A DNA stretch of 11,200 nt from an uncultured Bacteriovorax sp. (GTDB lineage Bacteria > Bdellovibrionota > Bacteriovoracia > Bacteriovoracales > Bacteriovoracaceae). The stretch is taken from NCBI GenBank assembly GCA_946480715.1, contig CAMLKK010000064.1, forward strand, positions 1 through 11,200. The letters run 5' to 3'. The notes below the pieces were generated by a model. The model saw only the letters and a program-made list of their open reading frames with translations. It was not told where the DNA came from and made no database searches. Positions 6,694 to 11,200 of the stretch are shown in pieces. Both the position numbers and the translations under genes were made by a program. Numbering within the stretch: the stretch's first letter is position 1; every line of letters begins with the position of its first letter.

Positions 6694-7359
6694 ATGGATC
6701 ATACGATTATGTCTCAACTACGAATGTCTTCACCACTTCGTTTGCGCTCAGATTTACACTTGCTACGTAAGGCGTGGCACATAGCTACCGGATTAATTGG
6801 CCTCTTCATTTACAAAAGATCTGGCATGTCTGAAGAGAGCATGGCCTTCGTTCTTCTCGCCGTTGCTATTACTGCTTTCATTGTAGAATTCGTTCGCCTT
6901 AGAAATGAAAAGATCAATGCACTGGCCATGAAGCTTATGCGCCCAGTCATGAGAGAGTCTGAAAGAAACTCAACAAGCGGTCTTCCTTTTTATGCTCTTG
7001 GTGTTTCACTTGCTCTATTCTTTTTTCCTGAACGCATCGCAGTTCTTGCTTCACTCTTTCTTATTTTCGCTGATCCTATTGCTTCATTCTTCGGGATTCT
7101 TTACGGACGCGATAAAATCCTTCCCAATAAGTCTCTCCAGGGAACAATTGCAGCGTTTACTGTTTGTTACATCCTTACTTTGATTTATGGATTAACTTAC
7201 GTAGTTCCTAGTATGGATCTTTTAGTATTTGCCATTGCTGCCGGAATCATCGGAGCAATCTCGGAAATGTGTTCACAATTTGTAGACGACAATCTTTGTA
7301 TTCCGGTTGTGTCGGGATTGGGACTGTTCCTCATTAATCTCGTACTACCACTTTTTTAA
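6694..7359 (+). CDS. Polytopic membrane protein, CTP-dependent polyprenol/diacylglycerol kinase family
   Basis: This is an integral membrane protein of 221 residues with roughly six hydrophobic segments, resembling the Dgk1/Sec59/phytol-kinase superfamily that phosphorylates membrane lipid alcohols with CTP. Supporting features are RKAWH at the start of the first helix (R25, H29), NSTSGLPFYALG (92-103), FADPIASFFGILYG (125-138, D127) and a KSLQGT segment (146-151), in family order. The start at ATG 6694 is preferred because GGAG (6685-6688) lies 5 nt upstream. A GTG at 6670 would add eight residues but has only a weak site. The gene diverges from the MinD-like operon and converges on the Lon-domain gene with only 2 nt between stop codons. 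The lipid substrate and the kinase activity itself are inferred; the fold assignment is moderately firm. Confidence 0.7.
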   Translation: MDHTIMSQLRMSSPLRLRSDLHLLRKAWHIATGLIGLFIYKRSGMSEESMAFVLLAVAITAFIVEFVRLRNEKINALAMKLMRPVMRESERNSTSGLPFYALGVSLALFFFPERIAVLASLFLIFADPIASFFGILYGRDKILPNKSLQGTIAAFTVCYILTLIYGLTYVVPSMDLLVFAIAAGIIGAISEMCSQFVDDNLCIPVVSGLGLFLINLVLPLF

Positions 7360-7361
7360 AT

Positions 7362-8024
7362 CTAAACAGCATTCTTAATAAACATTTCGTTCGGTGTGAG
7401 GTTCTCAAATCTTTTGAGAGCTTCACCCATTGCGAAGTCTTCCGTCTCAGGATCTACTCCTCGAAGAAGAGCATCCATCATTCGAATTCGTTCAGGCAGT
7501 GAAGTACTGTGCAGAAAAATTTCTTTGAGCTCGACATCTTTGATGAGTAGCAGACAAAGATTGTTAATGAGCTTACTCGGACTCTTCATCTCTCGCATGA
7601 AAGCGACTCGTTCTTTATTCGAAGGAATATGACGATTGAGCCAATTCTCGAGCACCGTATATAATCGCTCCAGAGAGTTTTCTAAAATGACTGCTGAATC
7701 TTCCAGATCATAAATTTCTTCATATTCATAAATAGGATAAGGAGTGACTTGAATCTCTTTTGTAAATTTGATTCGCGAAACACCTTGAACCATCACCATT
7801 AAACTTCCATCGGCATTGTATTCAAGCAAAATGATTTTACCCCAAGTCCCTATACCGCGAGAATGATTCCCGGGATGGAAAAGGGCCACAGGGCATTTCT
7901 TTTCAAAACAGAGTAGAAGTAACTCTTTTGAGGTATGATCACTAACGGTAAGAGGGATCACCGTCTCAGGGAAAAAGACGTTGTTAAAGAGGTAAAGAGT
8001 GGGAGCTGAGCGCTTCATCTTCAC
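7362..8024 (-). CDS. Stand-alone Lon N-terminal (LAN) domain protein
   Basis: This 220-residue protein matches the Lon substrate-binding (LAN) domain without the ATPase and protease parts of Lon. The typical pattern begins with TLYLFNNVFFPETVIPLTVSD (hydrophobic strand, FP turn, IPL). It continues with CPVALFHPG, GIGTWGKIILLEYNADGSLMVMVQGVSRIKF (the GT..I....DG...v...G..R run of the family) and a helical C-terminal half (about 115-215). Comparable small proteins are common in proteobacteria and their role is not firmly known; adaptor or substrate-binding functions have been suggested. The start is GTG at 8022-8024, with GAG of AGGATGAG 7 nt upstream; an ATG at 8018 has poorer spacing. It runs divergently from manA and converges on the membrane-protein gene. 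No terminator is visible at its 3' end. Confidence 0.8.
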   Translation of the reverse strand: MKMKRSAPTLYLFNNVFFPETVIPLTVSDHTSKELLLLCFEKKCPVALFHPGNHSRGIGTWGKIILLEYNADGSLMVMVQGVSRIKFTKEIQVTPYPIYEYEEIYDLEDSAVILENSLERLYTVLENWLNRHIPSNKERVAFMREMKSPSKLINNLCLLLIKDVELKEIFLHSTSLPERIRMMDALLRGVDPETEDFAMGEALKRFENLTPNEMFIKNAV

Positions 8025-8069
8025 ATCTTAACTCATCCTGAATTTCCCTCTAAACCCCCTGCTATTTGC

Positions 8070-8098
8070 TTGAATTCCGGCAAGGCACTTGAGACAAT
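8070..8098 (+). promoter_or_regulatory. Candidate sigma-70 promoter of manA (weak)
   Basis: A -35 candidate TTGAAT (8070-8075) and a -10 candidate GACAAT (8093-8098) are 17 nt apart. Each matches consensus at 4 of 6 positions. The predicted start near 8105 leaves a short leader to the manA ATG. The spacing fits, but such matches occur by chance in AT-rich DNA. Confidence 0.4.
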
Positions 8099-8122
8099 AA
8101 TGCCAACTCTTAGAGGATCAAC

Positions 8123-9019
8123 ATGATTTATTCTTTGATACCGTCGATACAACCAAAAGTTTGGGGTGGAACAAGGCTTTCCAGACTCAAGAAAATCCCT
8201 TTGGACCCCTCTGGCATGCCTTTAGGTGAGACATGGGAAGTATCCACGCATCCAGATGGCCCCTGCAAGCTTTTAGACGGCTTAAAAGTTGAATCAGTGT
8301 TTGGACAACTTCCGTACCTGGTTAAATTCATCGATACATCTGAAGCGCTCTCCATTCAAGTTCATCCGGGAGATGAGTACGCTCGCTTACATGAAAATAG
8401 CAGTGGTAAAACAGAATGCTGGATCATCACGCATGCTGATCCGAAGGCGATTATTTATCTTGGTCTGAAAGCGGGTGTGACGAAAGAAAGTTTTCAACAG
8501 GCGCTGAAAGAAAAACGCGCGATGAATGAGTTTCTTAATTCTTACGAAGTTCGCCCTGGTGATTTTTACTATGTACCACCAGGCTCAATCCACGCCATTG
8601 GAGCTGGTATCACTCTCGCAGAAGTTCAGCAAAATTCAGGAATCACATATCGCGTTTGGGATTGGAATCGTCCGCGTGAATTGCACATTGATAAATCTCT
8701 TGATGTCATCAATTTCGATGAAGCTTTAAACGTTCCGACTTACTTCAAGATGAGTAGAGGGCTTTTTCAGGCCGGTCATAAAATTGATTTGATTGAACAC
8801 GAATCGTTTAAAGTGACTCTCTATAATTTGGCACCTAATGAGACGACACTCATTCAGCTACAAAATAAAAATCGAATTCCTTCTGTTCTTAATTTGGATA
8901 AACCAATTAAAATCAATTCAACTTTTCTTCCACCCATGCAAGCAGTCTTGATGGAAAATGAAACTCGTTTTCTCATCGAGAATCTTCAATCGCGCAGTTC
9001 ATTTTTATTGATTGAATAA
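8123..9019 (+). CDS. manA: Type I mannose-6-phosphate isomerase
   Basis: This cytoplasmic zinc enzyme interconverts fructose-6-phosphate and mannose-6-phosphate, feeding mannose use and GDP-mannose for surface glycans. The cupin-fold markers are PKVWGGTRL (11-19), GETWEVSTH (35-43), LSIQVHPGDEYA with metal ligands Q79 and H81, GKTECW with E98, YVPPGSIHAIG with H157, and QNSGITYRVWDWNR with the catalytic-site arginine R177. The length of 298 fits the short, Bacillus-like ManA group (about 315) rather than the roughly 390-residue enterobacterial form. The start ATG has GAGGA 5 nt upstream. No mannose or polysaccharide gene is adjacent, so it appears to be a single-gene unit. Its stop codon overlaps the tail of a terminator serving the convergent gene. 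Confidence 0.95.
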   Translation: MIYSLIPSIQPKVWGGTRLSRLKKIPLDPSGMPLGETWEVSTHPDGPCKLLDGLKVESVFGQLPYLVKFIDTSEALSIQVHPGDEYARLHENSSGKTECWIITHADPKAIIYLGLKAGVTKESFQQALKEKRAMNEFLNSYEVRPGDFYYVPPGSIHAIGAGITLAEVQQNSGITYRVWDWNRPRELHIDKSLDVINFDEALNVPTYFKMSRGLFQAGHKIDLIEHESFKVTLYNLAPNETTLIQLQNKNRIPSVLNLDKPIKINSTFLPPMQAVLMENETRFLIENLQSRSSFLLIE

Positions 9020-9057
9020 AAAGGCCCTGCCAGCTTTTGGGGGGAAGCAAACAGGGC
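9018..9057 (-). terminator. Rho-independent terminator of the small exported-protein gene
   Basis: On the minus strand GCCCTG (9052-9057) pairs with CAGGGC (9024-9029). Inside, GCTT (9045-9048) pairs with AAGC (9033-9036) around a C-rich loop. The hairpin is followed by CTTTTTATT, whose T-run covers the manA stop codon. No T-run follows on the plus strand, so this terminates leftward transcription only. The loop contains one of the two G6/C6 motifs of the nearby repeat. Confidence 0.75.
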
Positions 9058-9093
9058 GATGTGGTCACCGTCAGACTTGGGGGGAGCCTAACA
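9031..9093. repeat. Imperfect direct repeat with G6 cores, 40-nt period
   Basis: TTGGGGGGA occurs at 9037-9045 and 9077-9085, exactly 40 nt apart. Flanks are also alike: CAG lies a few bases before each core (9031, 9072), and GC or GCC then AACA follow (9050-9053, 9090-9093). The first copy lies in the terminator hairpin; the second lies between it and the stop codon of the exported-protein gene. Function is unknown. G6 runs are out of character for this AT-rich window. Confidence 0.6.
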
Positions 9094-9105
9094 ATGAAGA
9101 TTAGT

Positions 9106-9447
9106 TTATTTTTTTGAGCACGTTAAAGGGTAAGTCACTTCATGGCCTTCTTTTGATTTAATGATGATGTAATCTTCAACATCAGAAAAATTATTAAGAT
9201 CGGCGATATGAATTGTGTGTTTTTGATTTTCGAAATCCACAATTTTCGTTAACCCTTTTTGTTCCGGTTTATTTCTCGAATTCAGCGAAGCGATTTCTCT
9301 CTTTGCATCCGATTCAAATTCACTAAAGAAAGTTACTCGTTGATCAGCAACTTCAAAAATTTTATTCATTCTCGGAGTGTGACATACAACCGAAGCATGA
9401 ATGTTCAGACTCAGAAGAAAAGTGATTGAAGCTAATAATGTTTTCAT
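9106..9447 (-). CDS. Small exported protein of unknown function
   Basis: This 113-residue protein starts with a clear Sec signal peptide (MKTLLASITFLLSLNIHA, probable cleavage after HA near residue 18). The mature part of about 95 residues has two cysteines, C22 near the new N-terminus and C110 near the C-terminus, which could form a disulfide in the periplasm. C22 is not in a lipobox. Its middle is charged and polar (FFSEFESDAKREIASLNSRN) and the last third looks beta-rich. I recognise no family. AAGAGAG lies 5 nt before the ATG. The gene has its own terminator (9018-9057) and a sigma-54-type promoter, so it appears to be a regulated single-gene unit. Confidence 0.75.
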   Translation of the reverse strand: MKTLLASITFLLSLNIHASVVCHTPRMNKIFEVADQRVTFFSEFESDAKREIASLNSRNKPEQKGLTKIVDFENQKHTIHIADLNNFSDVEDYIIIKSKEGHEVTYPLTCSKK

Positions 9448-9482
9448 AACGACTCTCTTGAAGTGTTGTTACGTTTAACTAG

Positions 9483-9499
9483 AGCAAGGGGTATGCCAA
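9483..9499 (-). promoter_or_regulatory. Sigma-54 (-24/-12) promoter of the small exported-protein gene
   Basis: The minus strand reads TTGGCATACCCCTTGCT, close to the RpoN consensus YTGGCAC-R-N4-TTGCW, with the required GG-N10-GC spacing. Transcription would start near 9472, leaving about 25 nt to the ATG at 9447, with the ribosome-binding site in between. The matching motif, spacing and distance together make this a strong prediction. Confidence 0.75.
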
Positions 9500-9533
9500 G
9501 GGAGTTTTCTTTGAAGATGAGGACTTATGATTT

Positions 9534-9554
9534 TCTGACTGTTCTTTAGTCAGA
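9534..9554. promoter_or_regulatory. Perfect 7-bp dyad, candidate enhancer-binding site
   Basis: TCTGACT and AGTCAGA form a perfect inverted repeat around a 7-nt spacer. A second, imperfect dyad AGAC-N5-GTCT overlaps it at 9552-9564. Neither strand has a T-run after it, so it is not a terminator. It lies about 60-80 nt upstream of the predicted sigma-54 start, a plausible place for an activator of the bacterial enhancer-binding type. It could equally act on the divergent chemoreceptor gene. Confidence 0.5.
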
Positions 9555-9687
9555 CAGGCCGTCTAAACTTTCGACAAATGCGGGTATTAGCGATTTGAGA
9601 AATTTTCTAAAAAGATGATAACGAATTTTTGAAGTTAGACCCACAACTCTTGAAAAAAATTCATCCCTGTATAACAGTCAAACATCA

Positions 9688-9716
9688 ATGAAATTTGCTT
9701 ACGCGAATTATATGAT
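9688..9716 (+). promoter_or_regulatory. Candidate chemoreceptor promoter (weak)
   Basis: ATGAAA (9688-9693) and TATGAT (9711-9716) are 17 nt apart and match the -35 and -10 consensus at 4 and 5 of 6 positions. The leader would be about 65 nt. No clear flagellar sigma-28 element was found, which would be the other expectation for a chemoreceptor. Confidence 0.3.
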
Positions 9717-9788
9717 CTTAATCAGACAATGCTTTTTTTCCTTAGGTTAGACTTTAAAAGTATCGAAATGATGTGCGAGGGAATTACT

Positions 9789-11200
9789 ATGATGATCACA
9801 ATACTTTTGAGCACGGTCCTTTTAACGTTAGTCGGATTCGGGTTTTATTTCTACAAAACTCGCTATTCTAAGGTTGATCATTCAATCAGCGAAATTTCAG
9901 ATATTACTTTCGATCTCATGGGTTCTGCTGAACAAGTAGGGACTGTAAGTAGAGATTTGAAAGATGCTTCTGATGAGCAGCTTGATACATTAAATGCAAC
10001 AATCGCTGCTAGCCATGAAATCAATACAATGATTAAGAGGACGAATGACAGTGCCCAAGATCTTAATCACCAAGCACACAGTTTGAACACGATGACGTCT
10101 CAAGGAGCCTCTATCGTTGGTCAGATGGTGCAGTCTAGCTTAGAAATTAAAGAAGACAGCGAGAACTTTAAGCAAGAAATGTTCAAAAGTTTAAATGAAC
10201 TGACACAAACTCTGGTTGTCATTAAAGAAATCGCTGAAAAAACAAAAGTCATCAACGAAATCGTATTCCAAACGAAACTTCTCTCTTTCAACGCTTCAGT
10301 AGAGGCGGCAAGAGCAGGTGAGCATGGAAAAGGCTTTGCCGTTGTTGCAGAAGAAGTTGGAAAACTTGCTCGCATGAGTGGTGGAGCTGCAGACGAAATT
10401 GCCGAAATTGTCGATCGAAGTGTGACGTCAGTAAACACCGCACTTGAAAAAACAAAAACTCAAGTTGAAAAACTCACGGCCCAAACGGGTAAAAAAAGTG
10501 AAATGGGTTATCAGCACTCAAAGAAGTGTGAAGAAATTTTTAGCGCAATAACAAACAAGATTTCAGAAAATACTCAGCTGGTTGCCGAAATTACATCAGC
10601 TACTGGTGAACAGGCGATCGGCATTGATCAGCTCGATCATGCTATTATCAAGCTGCAAGAAGTTGCGGATAGAAATAAACTGGTAGCAAGCCAATCGACA
10701 GAGCATGCTCATGCATTTGAACAGAAAACTAAAGACCTCACTGCTATTACAGAATCGCTGGCCAATCTATCTTTTAAACGTGTGAAACATAAAAAGCTTT
10801 TGAGTTTCGTATGGAATTCGAAACTCATGCTTGGTGTGCACGAAATGGATGATGAACACAAAATCCTCGTAACAAAAATTAATAATCTCGTTGCCCGCCT
10901 AGATGAACAGCATGTAAAAAAAGACAAGCCTTCACTTCTTCAGGCCTTCAATGAGCTTGCAACTTATACAGTTCAGCACTTTGACCATGAAGAAAAATAT
11001 ATGGCATCAGTTAATTATCCACAGTTGACTGCCCATAAAAAAATCCATGAGAAACTTGTGAAACAAGTACTCTTCTATGGGGAACAAATTAAAAACGATA
11101 GTATTGATGATCAGAAGCTGGTCTCATTCCTGAGAAACTGGTTAACCAGTCATATTATGGGAGTGGACATGCAGTATGCTGACCACTCCAGAGAACATAA
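9789..11200 (+). CDS. Methyl-accepting chemotaxis protein with C-terminal hemerythrin domain (3'-partial)
   Basis: This is a membrane-anchored chemoreceptor that probably senses oxygen or redox state through a diiron site and signals to CheA/CheW. Residues 3-23 form one membrane helix followed by KTRYSK. No periplasmic sensor and no HAMP domain are seen. A long coiled coil (about 30-330) contains the signalling tip [20 protein letters not shown] (about 167-186) followed by AEEVGKLA. From W342 a bacteriohemerythrin domain follows with all seven ligands: H357 (DDEHK), H397 and E401 (HFDHEE), H416 and H420 (HKKIH), H455 and D460 (HIMGVD). GAGGG lies 7 nt before the ATG at 9789; a second ATG follows directly. 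The frame is open at the right edge after 470 codons, and by comparison with hemerythrins only a few residues should be missing. Desulfovibrio DcrH is a known receptor of similar idea. Confidence 0.92.
   Translation, partial: MMITILLSTVLLTLVGFGFYFYKTRYSKVDHSISEISDITFDLMGSAEQVGTVSRDLKDASDEQLDTLNATIAASHEINTMIKRTNDSAQDLNHQAHSLNTMTSQGASIVGQMVQSSLEIKEDSENFKQEMFKSLNELTQTLVVIKEIAEKTKVINEIVFQTKLLSFNASVEAARAGEHGKGFAVVAEEVGKLARMSGGAADEIAEIVDRSVTSVNTALEKTKTQVEKLTAQTGKKSEMGYQHSKKCEEIFSAITNKISENTQLVAEITSATGEQAIGIDQLDHAIIKLQEVADRNKLVASQSTEHAHAFEQKTKDLTAITESLANLSFKRVKHKKLLSFVWNSKLMLGVHEMDDEHKILVTKINNLVARLDEQHVKKDKPSLLQAFNELATYTVQHFDHEEKYMASVNYPQLTAHKKIHEKLVKQVLFYGEQIKNDSIDDQKLVSFLRNWLTSHIMGVDMQYADHSREH

Larger units (their letters stand above)
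9448..9788. other. Divergent intergenic region, regulatory
   Basis: This 341-nt stretch separates the leftward exported-protein gene from the rightward chemoreceptor gene. It holds the sigma-54-type promoter and the 7-bp dyad listed separately, plus a weak candidate promoter for the chemoreceptor. A T7 run (9733-9739) has no convincing stem before it. Short open frames of 10-20 codons occur but lack ribosome-binding sites. I see no RNA gene or mobile-element end. Confidence 0.6.

Noticed and set aside
7340..7380. Bidirectional terminator between the converging lipid-kinase-like and Lon-domain genes
   Set aside because: There is a T6 run at the plus-strand 3' end but no stem before it, and the stop codons are only 2 nt apart.
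9018..9057. Terminator for manA on the plus strand
   Set aside because: The hairpin is followed by GATGTGGTC with no T-run in that direction; the T-run is only on the minus strand.
9650..9675. TTGAAA and TATAAC as a promoter for the chemoreceptor
   Set aside because: The spacer is only 14 nt, too short for sigma-70, and the extended -10 TG is misplaced by one base.
9733..9739. T7 run as a terminator in front of the chemoreceptor
   Set aside because: No stable GC-containing stem lies directly upstream on the plus strand.
9687..9750. 20-codon open frame before the chemoreceptor gene
   Set aside because: No ribosome-binding site precedes it and there is no sign of coding conservation to judge.
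10121..10927. Minus-strand open frames within the chemoreceptor gene
   Set aside because: They are antisense to a clear MCP-hemerythrin coding region, rich in Ser/Cys/Phe, and have no family signature.

Overview
The window is AT-rich and gene-dense, with short, partly overlapping operon genes, and reads like a Gram-negative bacterium. The mix suggests a Bdellovibrionota-like (Bdellovibrio/Bacteriovorax-type) or related former-deltaproteobacterial chromosome: a matrixin-like metalloprotease, a VKOR-DsbA fusion, a J-domain/RodZ-type HTH protein next to a MinD-like ATPase, a chemoreceptor ending in a hemerythrin domain, and a probable sigma-54 promoter. The taxonomic placement is inference from gene style. 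I see no rRNA, tRNA, CRISPR array, insertion sequence or phage gene.

Layout. (1) 16-1113, plus strand: a zinc metalloprotease, possibly cut by the left edge. It converges on and overlaps tatD. (2) 6535 down to about 1933, minus strand: one apparent operon with a near-consensus sigma-70 promoter and a rho-independent terminator. Its order is MinD/ParA-like ATPase, J-like/HTH protein, RluD-family pseudouridine synthase, short PgeF/YfiH-type protein, VKOR-DsbA fusion, terminator. The tatD nuclease gene follows just beyond the terminator without a ribosome-binding site of its own. (3) 6694-7359, plus: a polytopic membrane protein of the CTP-dependent polyprenol/diacylglycerol kinase type, converging on a stand-alone Lon N-terminal-domain protein (7362-8024, minus). 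(4) 8123-9019, plus: type I mannose-6-phosphate isomerase. (5) 9018-9499, minus: a small exported protein gene with its own terminator and a good sigma-54-type -24/-12 promoter, with a dyad upstream at an enhancer-like distance. (6) 9789 to the right edge, plus: a methyl-accepting chemotaxis protein with a complete C-terminal hemerythrin diiron site, cut a few residues short.

How the genes may work together. The large operon mixes spatial organisation (MinD-like ATPase, RodZ-type HTH), RNA modification (RluD), cell-wall precursor or nucleoside quality control (PgeF) and periplasmic disulfide formation (VKOR-DsbA). The overlapping junctions (TAATG between J/HTH and rluD, 8 nt between rluD and pgeF) suggest translational coupling. 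The most novel-looking elements are the J-like protein lacking HPD beside a MinD-like ATPase, the sigma-54/dyad unit in front of an orphan secreted protein, and an imperfect G6-containing repeat with a 40-nt period, one copy of which lies in the loop of a terminator.
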